This document shows, piece by piece, positions 1 through 5,547 of a stretch of 7,280 nucleotides of DNA (within the stretch, counting starts at the first letter, position 1; every line of letters starts with the position of its first letter). The DNA is taken from assembly GCA_021161765.1 (NCBI GenBank), contig JAGGZZ010000216.1, forward strand, positions 1 through 7,280, read 5' to 3'. Both the position numbers and the translations under genes were made by a program. The notes under the pieces are model-generated. The model ran no database searches and was not told where the DNA came from. It was given only the letters and a program-made list of their open reading frames with translations. The stretch is from Candidatus Methanophagales archaeon (GTDB lineage Archaea > Halobacteriota > Syntropharchaeia > Alkanophagales > Methanospirareceae).

Positions 1-527
1 GGGACATCAATAATCACGGTCTTTTCTGGATTGAGTTCCTCTTTTACCTGGTCAATCAGCGGTGTTGCCATTATCTCTCCGATATTCAACACCCCGTACA
101 CGAGGTCAACGCTGCCGTTACCGCCTTTTCCTGTTTTTATAACGCCAATCTCCCTCGGCTCCTCGCGGATTGCATTCTGCGGGCATACCATAGAGCATAA
201 CCCACAGCCGTGACAAAGTTCAGGAAACACCATGACTTCCTTTTGAGGCACAACCACAAGTGCGTTGTATTCACACGCCGCAGCGCACTTACCGCAGTAA
301 TCACACCGCTCGTAGTTGACCGCTGGCACCAGCGTATATGCCGGCTTTACCTCCTCGTCCACCGGATTAAGGAAGATATGTGAATTTGGCTCTTCAACGT
401 CGCAATCGAGTAGCTGTACTTGTACGTTTGGGAGCGACAGCGCAAGATTAACTGCTACGGTTGTCTTTCCCGTACCGCCTTTCCCGCTTGCTATCGCAAT
501 AATCATCTGTTCACCGTCTTGTTCCAT
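1..527 (-). CDS. MinD/Mrp-family P-loop ATPase with 2x[4Fe-4S] ferredoxin insert, 3' end outside window
   Basis: The frame is open from ATG 527-525 to the left edge, giving 175 codons with no stop, so the C-terminus is missing. A deviant Walker A motif SGKGGTGKTT (residues 14-23) and DCDVEEPNSH (41-50) mark the MinD/ParA/NBP35 ATPase class. Two ferredoxin motifs follow: C75, C78, C81, C85 and C105, C108, C111, C115-P. Each fits CxxCxxCxxxC. The frame ends in VIIDV, the expected Walker B strand. In the family, such 'MinD ATPase containing an inserted ferredoxin domain' proteins usually accompany NifX/MTH1175-like proteins, as here, and are thought to be cytosolic and to act in metal-cluster handling. 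GGAG at 537-534 lies 6 nt before the chosen start. A second ATG at 506-504 (MIIAIASGKGG) also has GGTGA 4 nt upstream and cannot be excluded. It starts 11 bp after the preceding gene, so it is probably cotranscribed. Family assignment is firm; the substrate is unknown. Confidence 0.9.
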   Translation of the reverse strand, partial: MEQDGEQMIIAIASGKGGTGKTTVAVNLALSLPNVQVQLLDCDVEEPNSHIFLNPVDEEVKPAYTLVPAVNYERCDYCGKCAAACEYNALVVVPQKEVMVFPELCHGCGLCSMVCPQNAIREEPREIGVIKTGKGGNGSVDLVYGVLNIGEIMATPLIDQVKEELNPEKTVIIDV

Positions 528-538
528 TGTGCACTCCA

Positions 539-898
539 CTAATGCCGGTGCATTTTACACGCATTGGCATCACTGGCTTCGGCGAGCTTCCCTGCCTGGA
601 AAGCCCTTATTGCTTCGCTCACCGTGCCACTGGCGCCCACATACACTTCTATCCCCAACTGCTCAAACGCGCTTATTGCACGGGGGCCTAATCCCGAACA
701 GAGCATTATTTCCGCACCTGCACCTGCTACGAGCTCCGGCGTATTGCCCATACCGCCAAAATGCTCACCCGTGTTCTGCACAATTTCCACCTCGTTATTC
801 ACTATATCCACAACAGTAAACGTTGGCGCTCTTCCAAAATGCTCGCTTACAACATCGTCTAATCCTCCATTTCCCAGTGTGGGTATACATAGTTTCAT
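539..898 (-). CDS. NifX/NifB-domain (MTH1175-like) dinitrogenase iron-molybdenum cofactor family protein
   Basis: This 119-residue protein is close to a stand-alone Fe-Mo cofactor biosynthesis domain (PF02579, the fold of NifX, NafY and the NifB C-terminus). It opens MKLCIPTLG, has SEHFGRAPTFTVVD (18-31), the hinge NTGEHFGGMGN (42-52), and the ICSGLGPRA-like segment at 67-74, followed by a typical AGKL segment (102-105). The C-terminal tail ANACKMHRH carries Cys and His residues that could bind metal, as in many relatives. Its ATG overlaps the previous gene's stop by 4 nt (ATGA, 898-895), which indicates translational coupling. Members of this family bind Fe-S or Fe-Mo-S clusters, but many non-nitrogenase homologues have no proven role. 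No nitrogenase genes are visible here, so a nitrogen-fixation function should not be assumed. Confidence 0.92.
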   Translation of the reverse strand: MKLCIPTLGNGGLDDVVSEHFGRAPTFTVVDIVNNEVEIVQNTGEHFGGMGNTPELVAGAGAEIMLCSGLGPRAISAFEQLGIEVYVGASGTVSEAIRAFQAGKLAEASDANACKMHRH

Positions 899-1233
899 TT
901 TCTCAGTTCTTCCAATCGCTTCTTTATCTGCTCTATCTGGTCGCCAAGCATCTTCGCCTGCGATTCAAGCATAGAAATCTCCTGTTCCTTCTGCATCGCG
1001 GGCATGCCCATTGGTGCCGGTGCAACCGGCGCGCCTGTCGGCACTTGCTGCTGTATCCATGAACCGAACTGCGGCATCTGTCCTGTTTGAGTGAGATACT
1101 GCGCACCTGGCGGCATTCCTGTCGGACTCCTACCTACCCAGCCTGGCGAGTATCCAAACCTCATCCAGCCCGGCAAACCCGTCAAATAATACATGTTTCT
1201 CCTTCTATTTCCTCCTCTTCCCATACCACTCAT
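895..1233 (-). CDS. DUF5320-like small protein with C-terminal coiled coil
   Basis: This 112-residue protein has an N-terminal part rich in Gly, Met, Arg, Trp and Pro (1-80, starting MSGMGRGGNRRRN). A heptad-like helix follows at about 82-112, ending in QIKKRLEELRK. The layout resembles the DUF5320 family: low-complexity Gly/Met/Arg head and short coiled-coil tail, commonly next to NifX-domain proteins. The tail closely resembles the tail of the NifX fusion encoded just upstream, which suggests that the two proteins pair through it. The start is strongly supported: AGAGGTGAT at 1251-1243 is a near-perfect SD 9 nt before ATG 1233, and it contains the TGA stop of the preceding gene. There is no signal peptide, and no catalytic residues are evident. 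It is probably a scaffold or adaptor; the function is unproven. Confidence 0.82.
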   Translation of the reverse strand: MSGMGRGGNRRRNMYYLTGLPGWMRFGYSPGWVGRSPTGMPPGAQYLTQTGQMPQFGSWIQQQVPTGAPVAPAPMGMPAMQKEQEISMLESQAKMLGDQIEQIKKRLEELRK

Positions 1234-1243
1234 TTTATTTTTA

Positions 1244-1873
1244 TCACCTCTTTTTAAGTTCTTCTATTCTCTTCTTCACTTCTTCCAAATCTTTCTCTAA
1301 TCTACTTGCTATGTTCGATAATTGCTCGAGTTCTTCTTCTTTTGTTTTCGGTGCCTGCGGCGCTTGTGGCTGTGGTTGCGGCTGCGAAGGCATTGGTTGC
1401 TGCATGCCAAGTCCCATGCCCATGCCACGTCCTCTACCGCCACCTCGTCCTCTGCCCATACCCATACCCATACCCATACCCATGCCAAATCCGCCACCTG
1501 GTGCAGTAGCACCCATTCCCGCATGAGCAGCAACTGTCGAACCCCCCACCACGTTAAGCTTACCGCCTTTATACATCTCAACTGCTTCTTTCACTGTCCC
1601 ATACGCGCCGGTTGCGATTTTCACATCGGCGGTGGAAAGCACCTGAAAGGCATTGGGACCTATATTTCCTGAGATGAGCACGTTCGCTCCTTTATTCACT
1701 ACTGTCTGCGCCGCTTGAATCCCTGCTCCTCCCGGTGCAGCGATCGCTTTGTTTGGCATCGCTTCGAACGCCATCGTATCCGAATCAACGAATACAAAGT
1801 ATTGACACCTGCCAAACCTCGGATCTACCTGGGCATTCAAATCCATTCCAACTGACGTTACACACATCTTCAT
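1244..1873 (-). CDS. NifX/NifB-domain protein fused to Gly-Met/Arg-rich linker and DUF5320-like coiled coil
   Basis: Counting from ATG 1873 (209 residues), residues 1-108 form a NifX/MTH1175-like cofactor-binding domain: MKMCVTSVG, VDPRFGRCQYFVFVD and LISGNIGPNAF, followed by ATGAYGTVKEA. Residues 126-157 are a Gly-Met / Gly-Arg repeat. Residues 158-175 are Gln/Pro-rich. Residues 178-209 are a charged coiled coil ending EEVKKRIEELKKR. A TTG at 1894 would add seven residues (MGKDEAK). ATG 1873 is preferred because it aligns with MKLCIPT of the sister protein at 539-898. However, neither start has a well-spaced SD: GGAG at 1914-1911 is 16 nt before the TTG. The gene follows the Mrp gene after a larger gap that carries a palindrome and TATA-like sequence, so it may have its own promoter. 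Cluster binding by the NifX domain is family knowledge; the role of the linker and tail is inference. Confidence 0.88.
   Translation of the reverse strand: MKMCVTSVGMDLNAQVDPRFGRCQYFVFVDSDTMAFEAMPNKAIAAPGGAGIQAAQTVVNKGANVLISGNIGPNAFQVLSTADVKIATGAYGTVKEAVEMYKGGKLNVVGGSTVAAHAGMGATAPGGGFGMGMGMGMGMGRGRGGGRGRGMGMGLGMQQPMPSQPQPQPQAPQAPKTKEEELEQLSNIASRLEKDLEEVKKRIEELKKR
1455..1484 (-). repeat. In-frame 6-bp tandem repeat encoding Gly-Met dipeptides
   Basis: Five head-to-tail units read CCCATA x4 then CCCATG on the plus strand. On the coding strand the unit gives GGT/ATG, i.e. Gly-Met. Each gain or loss of a unit would stay in frame and change the linker by two residues. Related imperfect Gly-Met and Gly-Arg codons continue on the left side (about 1399-1454). 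Confidence 0.9.
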
Positions 1874-1923
1874 CTTCGCTTCATCTTTCCCCAATTTTTA
1901 TTTCTCTTCTCTCCTTTTATTAT

Positions 1924-1939
1924 ATGAATATATATTCAT
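1924..1939. promoter_or_regulatory. 16-bp perfect palindrome ATGAATATATATTCAT, candidate operator before the NifX fusion
   Basis: The 16 bases are exactly self-complementary. They lie in the only sizeable spacer of the minus-strand cluster, upstream of the NifX fusion. The core, and a run of 16 identical bases (ATATGAATATATATTC), recurs at 3228-3243 upstream of the DUF134 gene. A TATA-like element TTTATATT (1950-1943, minus strand) sits about 15 bp upstream of the palindrome centre. The palindrome itself contains TATATATA, so it could be the TATA box or an operator beside it. Position, symmetry and recurrence are seen directly; regulator binding is inferred. Confidence 0.55.
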
Positions 1940-1958
1940 TACAATATAAAAAGGCAAT

Positions 1959-2807
1959 TTATTTTTTCTCGCCTTCCACAAATGTCCGCACATTTTCCAC
2001 TATGCACTCAAATGCTTCCCTAACCTTCGATTCCTTTTGCATGACAAAAGGGGTTCCCGCATCCGCGGCTTCTACCATCTTCGGGTCGAGCGGCACTCGC
2101 CCTAGGAAAGGTACACCTAGCTCGCTCGCCGCCCGCTCACCACCGCCGTATTTGAAAATGTTTATCTCTTTGCCACAATAAGGGCATACAAATCCACTCA
2201 TGTTCTCTATTATCCCTATCACCGGCACTTTCAACACCCCCGAGAAGTTCACTGCCTTTCTCGAATCCAGCAATGCTAAATCCTGCGGTGTCGTTACAAC
2301 TATCGCACCATCCACGTTTTTTATCAACTGCGCAACACTTAACGGTTCGTCCCCGGTCCCCGGCGGAAGGTCAACGACCAGATAGTCCAGCTCACCCCAA
2401 TCCACGTCTGAGAGGAACTGTCGTATCGCATTCATCTTCATCGGTCCCCGCCAGATAATAGGAGAATTCCGGTCAGGCAGCAGAAAACCTATGGACATCG
2501 CTTTCAGCCGCGGCGTGACCAAAATTGGCGACATTTTATCCCCCGAAATCTCTGGTCGCTTGTCTTCTATTCCCAGTATCTTCGGAATATCAGGCCCGTG
2601 TATATCGGCATCCATCAAACCCACGTCTAAACCCCTCATTCCAAGAGCAAAAGCGAGATTCGCGGCTACCGTCGTTTTCCCTACTCCCCCCTTTCCACTC
2701 ATCACCATTATCTTGTGCTTTACCGTTTCCATACTCGCTTTCACTGCCTCTTCCTCCTCCTTCATCCTCCTCTTTCCTTCTTTCTCCCCTTCCGTTCCCG
2801 TAGTCAT
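1959..2807 (-). CDS. Mrp/NBP35-family Fe-S cluster carrier ATPase
   Basis: This 282-residue protein has the full core of the Mrp/ApbC/NBP35 family. It shows deviant Walker A GKGGVGKTT (38-46), DADIHGPDIPKILG (66-79), the segment PIIWRGPMKMNAIRQF (116-131), Walker B region DYLVVDLPPGTGDE (141-154) and ENMSGFVCPYCG (201-212). The two cysteines of CPYC (208 and 211) normally hold a [4Fe-4S] cluster shared across a dimer. There is no N-terminal four-Cys NBP35 motif and no DUF59 domain; instead residues 1-30 are a highly charged Glu/Lys extension. The family carries Fe-S clusters to apo-proteins in the cytosol. ATG 2807 lies 2 bp after the DUF134 stop, and GAGGAGAAGG inside the end of that gene serves as the ribosome site, so the two genes form a coupled pair. 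Family assignment is certain; client proteins are unknown. Confidence 0.95.
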   Translation of the reverse strand: MTTGTEGEKEGKRRMKEEEEAVKASMETVKHKIMVMSGKGGVGKTTVAANLAFALGMRGLDVGLMDADIHGPDIPKILGIEDKRPEISGDKMSPILVTPRLKAMSIGFLLPDRNSPIIWRGPMKMNAIRQFLSDVDWGELDYLVVDLPPGTGDEPLSVAQLIKNVDGAIVVTTPQDLALLDSRKAVNFSGVLKVPVIGIIENMSGFVCPYCGKEINIFKYGGGERAASELGVPFLGRVPLDPKMVEAADAGTPFVMQKESKVREAFECIVENVRTFVEGEKK

Positions 2808-2809
2808 AA

Positions 2810-3217
2810 TTATACCTTCTCCTCAAAATTAAAAGAAACTAAATGTCCTCTTCCTCCTTTATGCCTTCCTCCTCCACCGCGAGCGGGCGTTTTGCATTCC
2901 GCAAACACATAGCTCCCGCCCTCTATCCTTATGGCTTTCCCTTCGACAAAGGCTTCGGCTATTTTTCGATGTGCTTCGGTTATTATTCGATGGAACGTAG
3001 GCTGCGAAATATCCATTAACTTCGCCGCTTCCGCCTGGTCGAGCTGCAAATAATCTTTCAGCCTTATGCTTTCTAACTCCTCGACCTTCAATATTTTTTC
3101 GGTTTTGGGATTATAGAAGCCCCTCCTCCGTGCTCCTGCGCCTGCCATTGCCCTTGGCTCGAAGTAGAGGAAGTTTGGCTGAAAACCAACACATCTTACT
3201 CGTCTTGCATCACACAT
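2810..3217 (-). CDS. DUF134 family helix-turn-helix DNA-binding protein
   Basis: This 135-residue protein matches the DUF134 (PF02001) pattern. The N-terminus RRVRCVGFQPNFLYFEP (5-21) is followed by VEELESIRLKDYLQLDQAEAA and SQPTFHRIITEAHRKIAEAF, then VEGKAIRIEGG (91-101). Residues about 45-90 form a sigma-70 region-4-like helix-turn-helix, with recognition helix around 71-85. The Gly/Arg-rich C-terminus (110-125) has no clear role. The ATG at 3217 places the conserved RRVR..F segment at the expected place near the N-terminus. No SD precedes it, so a leaderless or nearly leaderless transcript is likely. Family members commonly sit beside Mrp and NifX-like genes and are presumed regulators, though few have been studied. 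Being first in the cluster, directly downstream of the palindrome at 3232-3243, it is a good candidate for autoregulation. Confidence 0.92.
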   Translation of the reverse strand: MCDARRVRCVGFQPNFLYFEPRAMAGAGARRRGFYNPKTEKILKVEELESIRLKDYLQLDQAEAAKLMDISQPTFHRIITEAHRKIAEAFVEGKAIRIEGGSYVFAECKTPARGGGGRHKGGRGHLVSFNFEEKV

Positions 3218-3227
3218 GGTTGATTAG

Positions 3228-3243
3228 ATATGAATATATATTC
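3228..3243. promoter_or_regulatory. Second copy of the palindromic site (GAATATATATTC core) in the divergent promoter
   Basis: Bases 3232-3243 are a perfect 12-bp palindrome, and 3228-3243 are identical to 1922-1937. The site lies 15-26 bp upstream of the DUF134 start and 49-60 bp upstream of the marker 15 start. On the minus strand a TATA-like TTATACGT (3257-3250) is centred 16 bp from the palindrome centre, almost the same geometry as at the other copy (15 bp). It could therefore control the DUF134-Mrp unit and possibly the divergent gene. The protein that binds is not shown by sequence. Confidence 0.55.
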
Positions 3244-3247
3244 TCAA

Positions 3248-3260
3248 ATACGTATAAGTA
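3248..3260. promoter_or_regulatory. Possible back-to-back TATA elements of the divergent promoters
   Basis: The stretch around ATACGTAT (3248-3255, itself palindromic) reads TATAAGTA on the plus strand (3253-3260) and TTATACGT on the minus strand (3257-3250). With the usual archaeal spacing of about 26 bp, starts would fall near 3282 (about 10 nt before ATG 3292) and near 3227 (about 10 nt before ATG 3217). Both transcripts would then be almost leaderless, in line with the absence of well-placed SD sites. This is a prediction from spacing alone. Confidence 0.35.
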
Positions 3261-3291
3261 AAATAAATAAAATAGGGGCTATATTAAAATC

Positions 3292-4566
3292 ATGGAGACT
3301 GCAAAGAAGTGGGAAAAGGACAGGGAGAAGGAAGGAGAGGAAAAGATAAAGATCGCTCAGGTTTCCTGTGGTACCATATACGGGAATGTGCAAAAGGAGA
3401 TAGAGAAAGTTGCTACGGAGATAGGAGCCGAGATATTTGTGCCTGAAGTTGACCTTGACTATGTGGCAACGAAAGCGGACGAATTTGGATATGACTTTAA
3501 GAACAGCATTGGATTAAGTGTGGCGTTGGCAAGAGGATACGCGGTGGCTGAAGGATTATGCGATGCGGATGCCGTATTTGTTGCAGGTTGTCATAAGTGT
3601 CCACGAGGAGCGGTTATAAGGACAGAAATACGGAAAATATTACAGGACAAGACAACCCTGCCGCTTGTTATGTACCCTTTTTCGGAGCGGACGAAGGCGG
3701 GTGAATTGCTGACGAGAATGGAAGCCTTGATTACGATAGTGAAGCGGCGATGGATACTGGAAAGGACGAAACAGGAGGGGCTCACGGCGGGCATAGACTC
3801 GGGCTCCACAACGACAAAAGCAGCGATAATGCAGGATGATGAGGTGTTGGGCGCTACATGGAGTCCAACAGGGGACGTAGTAAAAACGGGAGAGCGTGTT
3901 TTTGCGAAGGCGCTGGAAATCGCAGGTGTGAAAAGGGAGGACATAGAGGCGATAGGAACGACCGGCTACGGTAGATACGGGTTAGGCGAGCATTTCAACG
4001 CGGACCTGGTGCAAGAAGAGCTGACCGTGAACTCAAAGGCGGCGATGTATCTTGCGGGAATAGAAAAGGGCGAGGCAATGATTATTGACATCGGCGGCAT
4101 GGACAACAAGATAATAACGGCAAAAGACGGCATCCCTGATAATTTCACGATGGGAGGAATATGCGCAGGTGCTTCGGGAAGGTTCCTGGAGATGGTAGCA
4201 CGTAGATTGGGTGTAGACGTGGTAGAGATGGGGGAGTTAGCTTTAGAAGGCGACGCGTATAAAGTAAAGACAGATAGCTATTGCATCGTTTTTGGTATTC
4301 AGGACCTCGTATCCGCATTGTCAAGCGGGGCAAGACGCGAAGACGTTGCGGCTGCTGCTTGTCATTCCGTTGTAGAACAGGTAAAAGAGCAGTTGTTGCA
4401 GGAAATAGACCTCAGACAGCCTGCGATAGAAGTTGGCGGTACTTCACTGGTGAAGGGCGTGCCGGTAGCGATGAACGACGTATTAGGATTTGATGTCATC
4501 GTGCCGAAATACCCACAGTACATAGGTGCCGTGGGCGGGGCACTGCTATCTTCGTCCTTCAGGTAA
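3292..4566 (+). CDS. Methanogenesis marker protein 15 (BadF/BadG/HgdC-type ATPase, [4Fe-4S] activator family)
   Basis: This 424-residue protein joins an N-terminal domain (about 19-160: IKIAQVSCGTIYGNVQKEIE, then GCHKCPRG with C100 and C103) to a BadF/HgdC-type ATPase. Phosphate-1 loop GIDSGSTTTKAAI is at 167-179, IGTTGYGRYG at 221-230, phosphate-2 DIGGMDNK at 266-273 and the adenosine motif VGGTSLVKG at 381-389. C291 (GGICAGASGRFLEM) and C331 (SYCIVFG) match the two cysteines that bridge a [4Fe-4S] cluster between subunits in HgdC. The long N-terminal domain and the overall pattern indicate methanogenesis marker 15, present in MCR-bearing archaea. It presumably drives ATP-dependent low-potential electron transfer or activation; the target is not established. 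The first ~20 residues are a charged extension beyond the usual start, but no better start codon is visible. It leads a plus-strand set with the next three genes. Confidence 0.88.
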   Translation: METAKKWEKDREKEGEEKIKIAQVSCGTIYGNVQKEIEKVATEIGAEIFVPEVDLDYVATKADEFGYDFKNSIGLSVALARGYAVAEGLCDADAVFVAGCHKCPRGAVIRTEIRKILQDKTTLPLVMYPFSERTKAGELLTRMEALITIVKRRWILERTKQEGLTAGIDSGSTTTKAAIMQDDEVLGATWSPTGDVVKTGERVFAKALEIAGVKREDIEAIGTTGYGRYGLGEHFNADLVQEELTVNSKAAMYLAGIEKGEAMIIDIGGMDNKIITAKDGIPDNFTMGGICAGASGRFLEMVARRLGVDVVEMGELALEGDAYKVKTDSYCIVFGIQDLVSALSSGARREDVAAAACHSVVEQVKEQLLQEIDLRQPAIEVGGTSLVKGVPVAMNDVLGFDVIVPKYPQYIGAVGGALLSSSFR

Positions 4567-4579
4567 ATAAAGTAAAGCC

Positions 4580-4993
4580 ATGAAGTTACGGTTTATTGGT
4601 GTGGTGGAGAAGGCGGACGAAAGGGGGATATCAAAGATACGCATTTTTGATGAATTTCGTGAGGGTTTGGAAGGATTAGATACCTTCTCGCATATTATCA
4701 TCCTCTACTGGCTTCATTTACGAGCTACTGAGGAAAGAAGGAGGGTTTTAAAAGTAATTCCTATGGGGCGTGCAGGAAGCCCAAAAGTGGGTGTATTCAC
4801 ATCCAGGAGTCCAAGCAGACCGAATTCTATCGGATTGTGCGTGGTGGAACTGGCGAAACTGGAAGGGAATATTTTATCGGTGAAAGGGCTCGACGCTTTT
4901 GAAGGCTCGCAGATAATTGACATTAAGCCGTACCTCCCACGAATAGATGCGTTTCCCGGGGCTGCCGTTCCGCAGTGGGCTCGTCACCCTTAA
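4580..4993 (+). CDS. trmO: TrmO/TsaA-family S-adenosylmethionine-dependent tRNA (t6A37) N6-methyltransferase
   Basis: This 137-residue protein covers the TsaA-like (UPF0066) beta-barrel domain. Diagnostic segments are FIGVVEKA at the N-terminus, LEGLDTFSHIIILYWLH (30-46), GVFTSRSPSRPNSIGL (71-86) and GSQIIDIKPYLPRID (109-123). In E. coli the family member TrmO uses SAM to methylate N6 of threonylcarbamoyladenosine at position 37 of a tRNA-Thr. The archaeal forms are shorter because they lack the extra C-terminal domain of the ~235-residue bacterial enzyme, and the length here agrees. It follows marker 15 by 13 bp and probably shares its transcript. No strong SD precedes the ATG. Family assignment is strong; tRNA target in this organism is inferred from the E. 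coli enzyme. Confidence 0.9.
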   Translation: MKLRFIGVVEKADERGISKIRIFDEFREGLEGLDTFSHIIILYWLHLRATEERRRVLKVIPMGRAGSPKVGVFTSRSPSRPNSIGLCVVELAKLEGNILSVKGLDAFEGSQIIDIKPYLPRIDAFPGAAVPQWARHP

Positions 4994-5011
4994 ATATGCT
5001 GGCTTGGAAGG

Positions 5012-5512
5012 ATGGACGTCAAGATAATTCGCAGTCAAAGAAGAAAGAAAACGATAAGCGCACGAGAAGTGGAAGGTGTCATTCACTTATACCTACCTGC
5101 GGCGCTCTCGCGAGAGGATGAGTTCAAGTATGTCCAGTGGGCGAAAAAGCGTTTCGAGTCGCGGCGACGCAAGAAAGAACTCACGGATAAAAATGCTGAT
5201 GTCGTACTGGAACAGCGTGCTCGAGCACTTAACAAACGGTATTTTGGTGGTGAACTTTCCTGGAAGCAGATATGCTATACGACCGAGCAAAATACACGCA
5301 CGTTCGGAACCTGTAACACGAGAACCAGAATAATCAGGATTTCCGACCGTCTGTTGAAAATGCCGACATTTGTGCATGATTATGTCGTGGTGCATGAGCT
5401 TGCACACCTGAAGGTGCCACGACACGGACCCACGTTCTGGCAACTCGTGAATCGGTATCCGAAAACCGAGCGAGCCAGAGGCTATCTGATGGCGGTTGGA
5501 ATGGGTGATTGA
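5012..5512 (+). CDS. DUF45 / YgjP-like zinc metallopeptidase-domain protein (SprT-like)
   Basis: This 166-residue protein carries VVVHELAHL with the zinc site HELAH (H128, E129, H132) and a third ligand in PRHGPTFW (H138), the HExxH...H..FW pattern of the YgjP-like DUF45 family (PF01863). The N-terminus (IIRSQRRKKTISAREVEGVIHLYLP) is the usual beta-rich DUF45 head, followed by a Lys/Arg-rich helical stretch (45-75). In the family, members are cytosolic and resemble the SprT/Wss1 peptidases, but substrates are mostly unknown. There is no signal peptide or membrane segment. It begins 18 bp after TrmO, with only a weak and very close purine run (GGAAGG) before the ATG, so it probably depends on cotranscription. 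Confidence 0.88.
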   Translation: MDVKIIRSQRRKKTISAREVEGVIHLYLPAALSREDEFKYVQWAKKRFESRRRKKELTDKNADVVLEQRARALNKRYFGGELSWKQICYTTEQNTRTFGTCNTRTRIIRISDRLLKMPTFVHDYVVVHELAHLKVPRHGPTFWQLVNRYPKTERARGYLMAVGMGD

Positions 5513-5547
5513 AAAAATAAATAGAAGGAAGCTGTACTTTATATACA
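5513..5547 (+). promoter_or_regulatory. AT-rich spacer with possible TATA element before apgM
   Basis: The 35-bp gap holds AAAAATAAATAG (5513-5524), whose centre is about 28 bp before ATG 5548. That is the spacing expected for a TATA box of a leaderless transcript. The purine run GAAGGAAG (5524-5531) is 16 nt from the ATG, too far for a normal SD, and a TTTATATA run abuts the start. An internal promoter for apgM is possible but not certain. Confidence 0.25.

Noticed and set aside
1306..1672. Long open frames on both strands opposite the Gly-Met/Arg-rich region, some with Thr-His or Tyr-Pro repeats
   Set aside because: They are by-products of the 6-bp repeat, which stays open in every frame; only the NifX-fusion frame has a real domain at its N-terminus.
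539..1873. A nitrogen-fixation (nif) cluster
   Set aside because: NifX-like domains are present, but no nifH, nifD, nifK, nifE, nifN or full nifB is visible; these stand-alone domains are common in non-diazotrophs.
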